Assembly: GCA_014238065.1 (NCBI GenBank)
Contig: JABABU010000023.1
Location: forward strand, 1 to 55,814
DNA length: 55,814 bases
Origin: Actinomycetota bacterium
Lineage (GTDB): Bacteria; Actinomycetota; Acidimicrobiia; Acidimicrobiales; Poriferisodalaceae
Direction of reading: 5' to 3'
The notes beneath the pieces were generated by a model. It did no database searches and was not told the origin of the DNA. It saw only the letters and a list, made by a program, of their open reading frames with translations. This document shows, piece after piece, positions 16,965-25,723 of this stretch (its first letter is position 1; each line of letters begins with the position of its first letter). Made by a program: the position numbers and the translations under genes.

Positions 16965-18551
16965 ATGAGCCCTCGCCCCGGTCTGGTCCTCGATGTCGAG
17001 GCCACCACTCCCCCGATCCTGTTTCACCACGGCGACGGCGTCCGTTTCGAGAAGCTGCCTCCCGGAAGTCGGGTCGTGTACCCCAACGAACCGCTCGACC
17101 CGATCGAGGACGTCGACGGTGCCATCGAACACGCTCTTCTGAACCCCCTCGGTGATCAGCAGCCGCTCGATGCGCTGATGTTCGCCGGCATGAAGCTCAC
17201 GATCGCATTCGACGACATCTCCCTCCCGCTTCCCCAGATGCAAGCGCCTGACATTCGGGGCCGCATCATCGAGAAGGTGCTCGATCTCGCTGCAGCAGCC
17301 GGCGTCGACGACGTCCATCTGATCGCCGCACTCGCCCTCCACCGCAGGATGACGGACCGCGAACTCCGCCACGCCGTCGGCGACCGTGTCTACGACGCCT
17401 TCGCTCCGAGCGGCCAGCTCTACAACTTCGACGCAGAAGATCCTGACGGGCTCACCCATCTCGGCGAGACCAAGCACGGCGAAGAGGTGATCATCTCGAC
17501 CCGCGCAGTCGAGAGCGACCTGCTCGTGTACGTCAACATCAACCTCGTCTCGATGGATGGCGGTCACAAGAGCGTCGCCACCGGCCTGTCGGGGTACCAG
17601 GCCATCCGCCACCACCACAACGTGCACACGATGCACCGCTCGACGTCGTTCATGGATCAGGACAACAGCGAGCTCCACACCCGCAACTGGCGCCAGGGCC
17701 GACTGCTCGCCGACAGCGTCAACATCTTCCAGGTCGAGACCACGCTCAACACCGACACGTTCCCGAAGCCCTTCGACTTCCTTCAGAAGCGCGAGTGGGA
17801 GATGAACGCCAAGGACCGGGCCATGCTGCTCGGCACCAAAGTCGGCCTCGACCGCATGCACACCCGTGTCAAGCGCAACATCATGCAGGGCATCAGGGCC
17901 CCTTACGGCCTCACATCGATCCAAGCCGGCGAGGTCGAAGCGGTGCACACCGTCACGACTGCCAACGTCTATCAGCAGCAGCTCGTCAGGGTCGAAGGTC
18001 AGACCGACGTCATGACCATGGGTATCCCATTTGTCGGGCCGTACAACGTCAACTCGATCATGAACCCGATTCTCGTGGCATGCATGGGGCTCGGCTACTA
18101 CTTCAACCTGTATCGCGGCAAGCCGCTGGTTCGAGAAGGCGGGGTCGTGATCATGACGCACCCGACCAAGCTCGAGTTCCACCCGGTCCACCACCCGAGC
18201 TACATCGACTTCTTCGAGGAAGTACTCGCCGACACGACCGACCCGCTCGAGATCGAGAAGAAGTACGAGAAGCGCTACGCCGAAGACGAGTGGTATCGCC
18301 ACCTCTACCGAACGAGCTACGCCTACCACGGAGTTCACCCGTTCTACATGTGGTACTGGTGCGCGCACGCACTGCAACACCTCAGCCAGGTCATCGTCGT
18401 CGGCGGCGACGTCAAAGCCGTCAGGCGCCTCGGATTCCGGCCGGCCTCGACGATGAACGATGCCCTCGAAATGGCATCGGACACGGTCGGGTCACGTCCA
18501 ACCGTGACGCACTTCCACAACCCGCCGATGCTGATGGCCGACGTGGTCTGA
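16965..18551 (+). CDS. LarA-like (lactate racemase domain) protein
   Basis: 528-residue protein with the LarA/DUF2088 fold. The family signatures are ALHRRMTDRELRHAVGD (about 125-141), matching the LarA GxHRxxTxEE helix, and the MDGGHKSVATGLSGYQAI segment (about 199-216), matching the GGxKxxxPGxxG loop. LarA binds a nickel-pincer nucleotide and racemises lactate; relatives act on other 2-hydroxy acids. This protein is longer than LarA (about 424 aa), with extra C-terminal sequence rich in His, Tyr and Trp (YHGVHPFYMWYWCAHALQ). It sits between an acyl-CoA reductase and a PlsC acyltransferase, so the substrate is likely a hydroxylated lipid or glycerol-type intermediate. No LarB/C/E cofactor-synthesis genes are seen in the window. 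Confidence 0.8.
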   Translation: MSPRPGLVLDVEATTPPILFHHGDGVRFEKLPPGSRVVYPNEPLDPIEDVDGAIEHALLNPLGDQQPLDALMFAGMKLTIAFDDISLPLPQMQAPDIRGRIIEKVLDLAAAAGVDDVHLIAALALHRRMTDRELRHAVGDRVYDAFAPSGQLYNFDAEDPDGLTHLGETKHGEEVIISTRAVESDLLVYVNINLVSMDGGHKSVATGLSGYQAIRHHHNVHTMHRSTSFMDQDNSELHTRNWRQGRLLADSVNIFQVETTLNTDTFPKPFDFLQKREWEMNAKDRAMLLGTKVGLDRMHTRVKRNIMQGIRAPYGLTSIQAGEVEAVHTVTTANVYQQQLVRVEGQTDVMTMGIPFVGPYNVNSIMNPILVACMGLGYYFNLYRGKPLVREGGVVIMTHPTKLEFHPVHHPSYIDFFEEVLADTTDPLEIEKKYEKRYAEDEWYRHLYRTSYAYHGVHPFYMWYWCAHALQHLSQVIVVGGDVKAVRRLGFRPASTMNDALEMASDTVGSRPTVTHFHNPPMLMADVV

Positions 18552-18567
18552 GAACGGGGGTGCACCG

Positions 18568-19536
18568 ATGGATCTCAACAACTTGAAACGACCGGCGATC
18601 AAGCATCTCCACATGTCGACGAAGAAACTCTCGCGGCTACCTCGTCAGGCAATGATCAAGACCCAGTTCCCGGTGCGCTCTGCCCCGACGCCCGCTGGCA
18701 TTGCCCCACTTCAGACGAAACTCCGCGCCAACTACGACACCGAGTGGGCGAGAAAGATGCCGGCGCGAATTGTCAGGCGGCTTGCGCTGGAGACCCTCGG
18801 CCGCGGCGTCGCGAACTACTACGCCGACCAAGAGATCTACAACACCGACAGACTCACCGATCTCGACGGTCCAGTCATCTTCGCCGCGAACCATCACAGT
18901 CACGCCGACACACTGCTGATGAAGGTCGCTCTGCCGGCGCCGTGGCGTCACAAGGTGTTCATCGCAGCAGCCGGCGACTACTTCTTCAACAACCACTCGA
19001 GCGCGATTGTCTCGGCGCTGTTCATCGGCGCCATTCCGATCGAGCGGGAATCAATCAGCCGCAAGTCGATCGAGCAACCCATCGGACTGCTCCGCAAAGG
19101 ATGGTCGATGGTGATCTTCCCCGAGGGGGGCCGGGGCACCGACGGGTGGGGCCGCGACTTCAAGGCGGGTGTGGCGTTCCTCGCCAAACAAGCGAACGTG
19201 CCAGTGGTGCCCATCCACATCGAGGGCACCAGCGCCATCCTTCCGAAGGGCAAGAACTGGCCGTCGCGCAGCCATGTCACCATCAACTTCGGGTCACCGA
19301 TGTGGTTCGGCGATGAGGACAGCAACAAGTCGTTCACCGAACGCCTCGAACACGAGGTGGCGGTGCTCGCCGATGAGGACACCACAGACTGGTGGTCGGC
19401 CAGGCTGCGCTCCCACGCTGGAAACACTCCATCACTGCACGGCCCTGACATCAGCGCATGGCGCCGCCGCTGGGCCAGAGGCGACCGTCGACGCAAACCC
19501 GCCAGCCAAGTCGAAAAGCCTTGGCCGTTCGTCTAG
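18568..19536 (+). CDS. PlsC-type lysophospholipid acyltransferase
   Basis: 322-residue 1-acyl-glycerol-3-phosphate-type acyltransferase. The catalytic NHxSxxD motif is NHHSHAD with His109 and Asp114. The substrate-phosphate motif is FPEGGRG (184-190), and VPVVPIHIEG carries the fourth motif. The N-terminal 60 residues are basic and could lie on the membrane; no full membrane span is obvious. It starts 16 bases after the LarA-like stop, so it is the third gene of the TetR-controlled operon. It may acylate a lyso-ether lipid or a fatty-alcohol-derived acceptor. Confidence 0.9.
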   Translation: MDLNNLKRPAIKHLHMSTKKLSRLPRQAMIKTQFPVRSAPTPAGIAPLQTKLRANYDTEWARKMPARIVRRLALETLGRGVANYYADQEIYNTDRLTDLDGPVIFAANHHSHADTLLMKVALPAPWRHKVFIAAAGDYFFNNHSSAIVSALFIGAIPIERESISRKSIEQPIGLLRKGWSMVIFPEGGRGTDGWGRDFKAGVAFLAKQANVPVVPIHIEGTSAILPKGKNWPSRSHVTINFGSPMWFGDEDSNKSFTERLEHEVAVLADEDTTDWWSARLRSHAGNTPSLHGPDISAWRRRWARGDRRRKPASQVEKPWPFV

Positions 19537-19600
19537 CTGCCAGCGAAGTTATCCACGCGCACATTCAGCGAAGATGTCGCTGTCCTACTACGTTCCCTGT

Positions 19601-20665
19601 ATGGCTGAGATCGATCAGGAAGCGCTGAAGAAATACTCGTTCGCGGTGTGGAGTTACAAGCAGGGCGAGGTGGTCAGCGCGTTGATTCATCTTGGCGATC
19701 GGCTTGGGTTGTTCCACGCGATGGCCGGCGTCGGTCGTGTCGACTCGCACACACTCGGCGAGTCGACGGGTCTGCATGAGCGATTCGTCCGTGAGTGGCT
19801 GAACGGTATGGCAGCGGCTCGTCTCATCAGCCGGGTCGACGACACCTACGAACTGAGCGTCGAGGGTGCCGCCGTGCTCGCCGATGAGGAGGGTGCAGTG
19901 ACCTTCTCGGCCGGGGCGTTCCGCGGCGGGTTCAGCCCCGACACGCTCGACGCCATCGCCGAATCGTTCCGGACAGGCGTCGGCATCACCTACGAGCAGC
20001 AAGGCCCCAGCGCCGCAGCCGGTCTGGCTCGCATGACAGGGCCATGGACTCGCCACGCCCTTGTCTCGACGTTGTTGCCTCGTCTCGACGGCGTCGTCGA
20101 CAAGTTGAACAACGCGGCCCGTGTCGTCGACATCGGCTGCGGCGCCGGGGTCACGACCTGCACGCTCGCCGAATCGTTCCCCAACAGCACCGTCGTCGGA
20201 TACGACCCATCGACCACTGCCGTCAGCCAAGCTCAGGAGCTCGCCGGATCGAAAGGCCTCGACAACGTCGAGTTCATCGCAGCCGGCGGCGAGGACGTTC
20301 CCGATGACGCCAGTGCAGATCTCGTTCTGACGTTCGACTGCCTCCACGACATGCCCCGCCCCGACATCACGATGGAGGCGATCCGAAAGACCATCAAATC
20401 CGACGGGTCATGGGTCATCAAGGACATCCGCTCGAACGGCGACTGGGATCGCGACAAACGCAATCCGCTGCTCGCCATGTTCTACGGGTTCTCAGTGACG
20501 TCGTGCCTGCAGTCAGCGATGTCGGAACCTGGTGGAATGGGCCTCGGCACTTTGGGTCTCCACGAGGCAAAGGCCAGGGAGATGACGGCCGCGGCAGGCT
20601 TCGGCCGGTTCACGACTCACGACATCGCCGAGCCGGCGAATCAGTACTACGAAGTCAAGGTCTGA
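19601..20665 (+). CDS. Class I SAM-dependent methyltransferase with winged helix
   Basis: 354 residues starting MAEIDQEALKKYSFAVW; an ATG at 19574 would add nine residues. Residues 15-95 form a winged-helix dimerisation domain (LGDRLGLFHAM, then a helix and YELSVEGAAVLAD). Residues 165-350 are the Rossmann methyltransferase core, with motif I VVDIGCGAGVTTCTLAE and the acidic motif II end VVGYDPS. Length and order match mycobacterial Rv2258c-type enzymes, whose natural substrates are unsettled. It is separated by 64 bases from the acyltransferase and may or may not belong to the lipid operon. Confidence 0.85.
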   Translation: MAEIDQEALKKYSFAVWSYKQGEVVSALIHLGDRLGLFHAMAGVGRVDSHTLGESTGLHERFVREWLNGMAAARLISRVDDTYELSVEGAAVLADEEGAVTFSAGAFRGGFSPDTLDAIAESFRTGVGITYEQQGPSAAAGLARMTGPWTRHALVSTLLPRLDGVVDKLNNAARVVDIGCGAGVTTCTLAESFPNSTVVGYDPSTTAVSQAQELAGSKGLDNVEFIAAGGEDVPDDASADLVLTFDCLHDMPRPDITMEAIRKTIKSDGSWVIKDIRSNGDWDRDKRNPLLAMFYGFSVTSCLQSAMSEPGGMGLGTLGLHEAKAREMTAAAGFGRFTTHDIAEPANQYYEVKV

Positions 20666-20668
20666 CGC

Positions 20669-20693
20669 CATCACGCCCGATCGGTTGGTGATG
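20669..20693. terminator. Hairpin between convergent genes
   Basis: The arms CATCAC and GTGATG enclose 13 bases that themselves contain the palindrome CCGATCGG. It lies between the methyltransferase stop and the GntR stop. With no T-run it is a weak candidate for a two-way terminator. Confidence 0.3.
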
Positions 20694-20701
20694 ACGACGG
20701 G

Positions 20702-21439
20702 TCAGCGCACCAATCGAAGACCGGCGGGAGCCCACGAAGCATCCTCGTGTGGCAAGTCGACGACGAACTCGGTTCGGTGCGCAGCAAAGACGTGTTCGGC
20801 GAGCAGGACCGCCCGCTTCTCGGTGTCGTAGGTGACCCGCCTGGCCTTCAGCACCGGCGAACCGGTCGGCACCCGCAACAACGCGGCATCATCCGCGCTC
20901 GCGGCGTCGGCGCCGATGGTCTGGGTCGCACCACCGAAGGCGACGTTCAGCAACTCGACGAATGGCGCTCTCTGGACATCAGCTCGCGACAACTCCGCGG
21001 CGAGGCCGGCCGGGCACCAGACCGTCACCTTCGCGAATGGCTGCCCGTCGGCCAGGTTGCACCGCGACACTTCGAGCACATGATCAACTCCGAGGATCTC
21101 GGCGACGTCATCGTCGGCGTCGACGAACGCGAAGCCGAGCACCTTTCGGTCCGACTGCATCCCACTCCCGGCGAGTTGCTCCTCGATGGTCGACAACCGC
21201 GACAACGACTGCGACAACGGGTCTGTTGCCCTGAACCAGCCAAAGCCCTGCCGCGAGTCGACGAGGCCCGCTTCGCGAAGCAGCTCGAGCGACTTGCGCA
21301 CTGTGACCCTGCTGGCCGAGTACGCCGAGCCGAGCTCGGACTCACTTGGCAAGAGGTCACCGAGCCCGAACTCGTCGCCCTCGATCCTGTTTCGAAGATC
21401 GTCCGCGATGTCCCTGTAACGCACCACACGAGAGCTCAT
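20702..21439 (-). CDS. GntR-family regulator, HutC subfamily
   Basis: 245 residues from ATG 21439 ([10 protein letters not shown]). Residues 5-72 form the GntR winged helix with [20 protein letters not shown]. Residues 85-240 form a UTRA ligand domain ending in [19 protein letters not shown], which places it in the HutC subfamily. Such proteins usually repress until they bind a small metabolite. It is divergent from aconitase across 124 bases that hold a HutC-type operator sequence, so aconitase control is likely. A citrate or related effector is a guess. Confidence 0.9.
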   Translation of the reverse strand: MSSRVVRYRDIADDLRNRIEGDEFGLGDLLPSESELGSAYSASRVTVRKSLELLREAGLVDSRQGFGWFRATDPLSQSLSRLSTIEEQLAGSGMQSDRKVLGFAFVDADDDVAEILGVDHVLEVSRCNLADGQPFAKVTVWCPAGLAAELSRADVQRAPFVELLNVAFGGATQTIGADAASADDAALLRVPTGSPVLKARRVTYDTEKRAVLLAEHVFAAHRTEFVVDLPHEDASWAPAGLRLVR

Positions 21440-21464
21440 CGGCGATCCGACCAATCTCGCCCTT

Positions 21465-21492
21465 TTGTCAACTTGTGCCGTACTTGTATCAT
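21465..21492 (+). promoter_or_regulatory. Candidate aconitase promoter
   Basis: TTGTCA (21465-21470) and TATCAT (21487-21492) are separated by 16 bases. That is a good sigma-70-like pair in otherwise GC-rich DNA, about 70 bases upstream of the aconitase start. Confidence 0.45.
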
Positions 21493-21497
21493 CACCT

Positions 21498-21505
21498 GTA
21501 TATAC
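21498..21505. promoter_or_regulatory. HutC-type operator GTATATAC
   Basis: The eight bases match the GTnTAnAC consensus of HutC-subfamily GntR regulators. The site lies just downstream of the candidate -10 box, where a bound repressor would block transcription, and it is next to a gene for exactly that regulator subfamily. Confidence 0.55.
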
Positions 21506-21563
21506 TACCCACCGAAACTCGCATCCCGCCGCACCACCCCGCGGTGCCTCCCAGGAGAACATC

Positions 21564-23840
21564 ATGGCCGTCTACGCAGAGACCCCCATCGAACTCATAG
21601 AGGGCGTATACGCAACGCTCGACGACCGACTTGCCGCGGGTCGCCACAAGCTCGGGCGAGCGCTCACGCTGGCCGAGAAGATCCTCATCAACCACCTCGA
21701 TGACCCAGACCAGGAACTCGAGAAAGCCGTCAGTTACGTCGACCTCAGGCCAGACCGCGTCGCCATGCAGGACGCCACCGCCCAGATGGCGTGGCTCCAG
21801 TTCATGACTGCCGGCCTGTCTGAAGTCGCTGTTCCGACCACCACCCACTGCGATCACCTCATCCAGGCCCGCGACGACGGCAAGCGCGACCTCATGGCCG
21901 CCAACGAGAACAACGAAGAGGTCTACGACTTCCTCCAGTCAGTGTCAGCCAAGTACGGAGCCGGGTTCTGGAAGCCGGGCAGCGGCATCATCCACCAGGT
22001 CGTACTCGAGCAGTACGCCTTCCCCGGCGGAATGATGATCGGCACCGACAGCCACACGCCCAATGCCGGCGGACTCGGAATGATCGCCGTGGGTGTTGGC
22101 GGCGCCGATGCCGTCGACGTCATGACCAGCTTCCCCTGGAACGTCCGTTGGCCAAAGGCCATCGGCGTGCACCTCACAGGAGAGCTCAATGGCTGGACGG
22201 CGCCGAAAGACGTCATCTTGAAGGTTGCCGAGATCCTCACCGTCAAGGGAGGCACCGGCGCCATCGTCGAATACTTCGGCCATGGCGCCAACAGCATCAG
22301 TTGCACCGGAAAAGCAACGATCTGCAATATGGGTGCCGAGATCGGCGCAACGACATCGCTGTTCGGGTACGACGACGCCATGGGTCGCTACCTGAAGGCC
22401 ACCGGCCGCGAGGCCATTGCCGAGGCTGCGAATGCCGTCTCCCATCACCTCCGCGCCGACGACGACGTGCTCGCCGATCCTGGCAGCTACTACGACGAGG
22501 TCATCGAGATCGACTTGTCAACGCTGACGCCGCACATCAACGGCCCGCACACACCCGATCTCGCACGCGAGGTGAAGGACCTCGGTGATGAAGCCAGTGA
22601 GAACGACTGGCCGCTCGAGATCAGCGCGGCGCTGATCGGCAGTTGCACCAACTCGTCCTATGAGGACATCACGCGTGCAGCTTCGATCGCCCGTGAGGCT
22701 GCTGCCAAGGGACTCACCGTCAAGACGAAGCTGATGATCACCCCCGGCTCGGAGCAAGTGAGGGCGACAATCGAGCGCGATGGACTCTTGGCCGACTTCG
22801 AAGCTCTCGGCGCAACGGTCCTGGCGAACGCGTGCGGGCCGTGTATCGGGCAGTGGGACCGTTCGGCCGACCGCGACCCAGGCGTGGCGAACACCATCGT
22901 CACCAGCTACAACCGAAACTTCCCGAAACGAAATGATGGCGACGCGGCGACACTCGCATTCGTGACGTCACCTGAAACGGTGATGGCGCTCGCCCTCGCA
23001 GGCACTATCGACTTCGACCCCGTCACCGAAACACTCACCAACGTCAACGGCGAAGAGGTGTCGTTGTCGGTTCCGGTCGGCATCGAGTTGCCACCCCAGG
23101 GATTCGACGAGGGCGAGAACGGCTTCATCGCCCCGCCCGACGATGTCAGCCAGATCGACATCAGCGTCTCACCCACGTCGGACCGCCTGCAGCTCCTCAC
23201 CCCGTTCGAACCGTGGGACGGCAAGGACTTCGAAGACATGCCCATCCTCGTGCAGGCCACTGGCAAATTCACCACCGACCACATCTCGATGGCAGGCCCG
23301 TGGCTGAAGTACAGAGGCCACCTCGAGAACATCTCAGGCAACCTTTACCTCGGCGCCGTCAACCGGTTCAACCCGGAGCTGGTCGGCATGGGGAAGAACC
23401 AGCTCGCTGGCGAACGAATGAGCTTCCCCGACAGCGCTCGGGCGTACCACGAGGCCGGCCAACCTTGGGTCGTGATCGGCGACGAGAACATGGGCGAAGG
23501 CTCCAGCCGGGAACACGCAGCCATGGAGCCTCGGTTCCGCGGCGGGCGAGTCGCTATTGCTCGTAGCTTCGCCAGGATCCACGAGACGAACCTCAAGAAG
23601 CAGGGAATGCTGGCCCTGACGTTTGCGAACCCAGCCGACTACGACCGGATCGAGGAGGATGACCGGATCTCGATCCGCAACCTCGATCAGCTCGCACCAG
23701 GTCATCAACTCGAGGTCGAGGTGACAACACCCAACGGAAACATCTGGTCGTTCACAACCAATCACACCCTCAACAACGAGCAGATCGAATGGTTCACAGC
23801 CGGCTCAGCGCTGAACATCATCGCCTCAAAGGGTGCATAA
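21564..23840 (+). CDS. acn: Aconitate hydratase, mitochondrial type
   Basis: 758-residue [4Fe-4S] enzyme that isomerises citrate and isocitrate in the TCA cycle. The cluster ligands are Cys361 (GSCTNSS) and Cys424/Cys427 (ANACGPCIG), almost the same positions as 358, 421 and 424 in mature mitochondrial aconitase. The length is also that of the mitochondrial type, not of the AcnA (about 890 aa) or AcnB (about 865 aa) forms. [20 protein letters not shown] (about 155-174) and [10 protein letters not shown] in the swivel domain are intact. The start follows AGGAG at 21553-21557. It is probably controlled by the divergent GntR regulator; citrate synthase lies 3.5 kb downstream. Confidence 0.96.
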   Translation: MAVYAETPIELIEGVYATLDDRLAAGRHKLGRALTLAEKILINHLDDPDQELEKAVSYVDLRPDRVAMQDATAQMAWLQFMTAGLSEVAVPTTTHCDHLIQARDDGKRDLMAANENNEEVYDFLQSVSAKYGAGFWKPGSGIIHQVVLEQYAFPGGMMIGTDSHTPNAGGLGMIAVGVGGADAVDVMTSFPWNVRWPKAIGVHLTGELNGWTAPKDVILKVAEILTVKGGTGAIVEYFGHGANSISCTGKATICNMGAEIGATTSLFGYDDAMGRYLKATGREAIAEAANAVSHHLRADDDVLADPGSYYDEVIEIDLSTLTPHINGPHTPDLAREVKDLGDEASENDWPLEISAALIGSCTNSSYEDITRAASIAREAAAKGLTVKTKLMITPGSEQVRATIERDGLLADFEALGATVLANACGPCIGQWDRSADRDPGVANTIVTSYNRNFPKRNDGDAATLAFVTSPETVMALALAGTIDFDPVTETLTNVNGEEVSLSVPVGIELPPQGFDEGENGFIAPPDDVSQIDISVSPTSDRLQLLTPFEPWDGKDFEDMPILVQATGKFTTDHISMAGPWLKYRGHLENISGNLYLGAVNRFNPELVGMGKNQLAGERMSFPDSARAYHEAGQPWVVIGDENMGEGSSREHAAMEPRFRGGRVAIARSFARIHETNLKKQGMLALTFANPADYDRIEEDDRISIRNLDQLAPGHQLEVEVTTPNGNIWSFTTNHTLNNEQIEWFTAGSALNIIASKGA

Positions 23841-24048
23841 CCAGGAGCTTTCCAAACCAAGTCGCCGTCATCGCGAAAACAGATGGTTTATATCTATAAT
23901 AAGTGTTGGACAGATTGGCTACCCGTCAGTAACTTAGTGGCCAACGACAGTGGTTCTTTCTTATGAACCGCTCTCAACGCCGAGGCAGAGCCCCCCCTCA
24001 GCCTCGAGCAGTCCGGTAGGATCCCCCTCCGAGCCGGACAAGGTTCGA

Positions 24049-24069
24049 GACCGGCCCCTGAGGCCGGTT
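24049..24069 (+). terminator. Terminator-like GC hairpin
   Basis: ACCGGCC and GGCCGGT (extended by a G-T pair) enclose the loop CCTGA and are followed by TT and, ten bases on, TTTT. It is some 200 bases after the aconitase stop, so it could end that transcript or an unknown RNA from this gap. Confidence 0.4.
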
Positions 24070-24685
24070 TCGCCGTTTTCGGGTTCCGCCGGAAACACCG
24101 CACATCAGGTCAGGCGTGGTCTACTCGTTGATGCTCACGCCTTTGGTGGTGAGAAGCAAGACGTGGCCCGTAGGTCACGATCACGAGTTGAGCCGTTCGT
24201 TCGCCGGCGTAGTCCTCGAACATCGCGCCCGAGGGCTCGCACCCGTCGAACACATGCGGCGATGGAATCAGGAATCCCATGTCCCCGCGGCATCACGCGT
24301 TGTTGCCAGCGTGGACCTCGTGGTGTGATCCCCCACCGCCGACACCCGCTAGTCCGCACACCCAATGCCCGCCACAGCAATCGCCGAGACGTCCCCGCCC
24401 AACACCCCTATCCTCGACCCGGTGGTCATTCCACCAGCCTGCCAGAGGCACACTCCAGACACTCGTCGCAATTCCGAGGACCTGGCGAGACGCACGAGCC
24501 ATGCGTTGAAAACGTCGAGGGAGTGCAGTCCGTGAACGGCGAAACCGGCCTCGAGGGCCGGTCTCAAGCCTGGTCTGAACGGCAAAGGGGGCGCTGTTCA
24601 GACACTATGTCGGCAGCATGTCGGGGGAGACAGTGCCGACGATGTCGAGCGATTCTTGGGGAAGAATCTTTGCTCGTCGTGGACT

Positions 24686-24774
24686 CACCTTACTGGCCGT
24701 TCAATCATCTATCAAACAGTTCCTAGTGATTATTATCATCGTTTTTCTAGATAGCATCACTGGTAAGTAAGGTG
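24686..24774. repeat. Nested inverted repeats upstream of LysR gene
   Basis: CACCTTACT (24686-24694) and AGTAAGGTG (24766-24774) are perfect 9-bp inverted arms. Inside them AGTGAT (24725-24730) and ATCACT (24756-24761) form a second pair, and TGAT-TATT-ATCA (24727-24738) is an LysR-box-like dyad. The segment is AT-rich and ends six bases before the regulator start, so self-regulation is plausible. Confidence 0.4.
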
Positions 24775-24779
24775 GCCTC

Positions 24780-25700
24780 ATGGACGTACGCCAACTCGAA
24801 GCCCTTGTCGCCGTCGCCGAACACAGAACATTCTCGGCGGCGGCGCGAGCTCTACACACCGTGCAGTCGAACATCTCGACGCACGTTGCTCACCTCGAGA
24901 AGGAACTCGGCGTTCTGCTCGTCGATCGAGCGGTCGGAAAGCTCACACCGGAGGGAGAGGTCGTCGTTGCTCGAGCACGACGCGTCGCAGCCGAGATCGA
25001 AGCATTGAGTGCTGACGTTGCCTCGCTGACCTCGGAGGTCTCCGGCCGCGTCAGGGTCGGCACGATCGGTACCACCGGTCGATGGATTGCGCCACACCTC
25101 CTCGATCATCTTGAGCTCTCCCATCCCGGCGTCGAAATGATTCTGACCGAGGGGACGACCTCGGGGCTGCTACCTCTACTCCTGACGGCCCAGATCGATC
25201 TGGCTGTCGTGAACATGCCGCTCAACGATGCCGACGTCGCGGTGCGAACGCTCTTCGACGAGGACCTCATCGTCGTCGCTCCCCTGGAACACCCACTGGC
25301 CCAGTCGACCGGCGTCGTCACATTCAAGGAACTCTCGACTCACCACCTGCTGCTCGGCCCGAAGAGCAGCGTGCTCCGCAACGACATCGACCTGGCGGCA
25401 TCCGAGGCCGGAGTTCGGTTGCGAGCGAAGGCGCAGTTGGACGGCGTGCGCCTCACGGCGACACTTGCTTTCCAGGGTTTCGGCGCTGCCATCGTTCCGG
25501 CAACTGCAATACCCACCTGGGCCGCTCCTTCAACCTTCATCAGACGCGAGATCGCCGAGCAACCCCGACGCAGGGTAGGGCTGGCAGTACGGAGAAAAGG
25601 CATGCTGTCGGCCCCCGCCACCGCGGCTCGCGACGCGCTACAGGAGGTGGTGGACAGCGAGCTGCCGGCCCAGGCAGGCCTCCACACCCCCGAGCCTTGA
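24780..25700 (+). CDS. LysR-type transcriptional regulator
   Basis: 306 residues, the normal family length. The N-terminal winged helix is MDVRQLEALVAVAEHRTFSA to about residue 65, with the recognition segment TVQSNISTHVAHLEKELGVL. Residues 90-295 are the substrate-binding domain, opening with GRVRVGTIGTTGRWIAPHLL. It precedes the carboxyltransferase gene on the same strand with 23 bases between, so unlike most LysR genes it is co-directional with its neighbour. Its likely targets are itself and the following carboxyltransferase. Confidence 0.93.
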   Translation: MDVRQLEALVAVAEHRTFSAAARALHTVQSNISTHVAHLEKELGVLLVDRAVGKLTPEGEVVVARARRVAAEIEALSADVASLTSEVSGRVRVGTIGTTGRWIAPHLLDHLELSHPGVEMILTEGTTSGLLPLLLTAQIDLAVVNMPLNDADVAVRTLFDEDLIVVAPLEHPLAQSTGVVTFKELSTHHLLLGPKSSVLRNDIDLAASEAGVRLRAKAQLDGVRLTATLAFQGFGAAIVPATAIPTWAAPSTFIRREIAEQPRRRVGLAVRRKGMLSAPATAARDALQEVVDSELPAQAGLHTPEP

Positions 25701-25723
25701 CCGATACCCGTTAGGCTCGTCTG

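Larger units (their letters stand above)
23841..24779. other. 940-bp gene-poor region with AT-rich islands
   Basis: Between the aconitase stop and the LysR start no frame has family character, and short frames on both strands overlap without sense. AT-rich patches stand out at about 23882-23905 (containing TATAAT at 23895-23900) and 24705-24770. A hairpin lies at 24049-24069 and inverted repeats lie before the LysR gene. The middle (about 24110-24600) has the composition of former coding DNA, but I could not recognise any protein in it. It could be a decayed gene or a non-coding RNA locus. Confidence 0.5.

Noticed and set aside
14948..18380. Long reverse frames opposite the reductase and LarA-like genes (14948-16183, 16935-18380)
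   Set aside because: Both are antisense to well-supported forward genes and rich in Val, Asp and His from complementary codon bias.
24043..24053. GGTTCGAGACC, which looks like a tRNA T-arm
   Set aside because: The flanking bases do not form an acceptor or D-arm, and the 5-bp T stem does not pair correctly around it.
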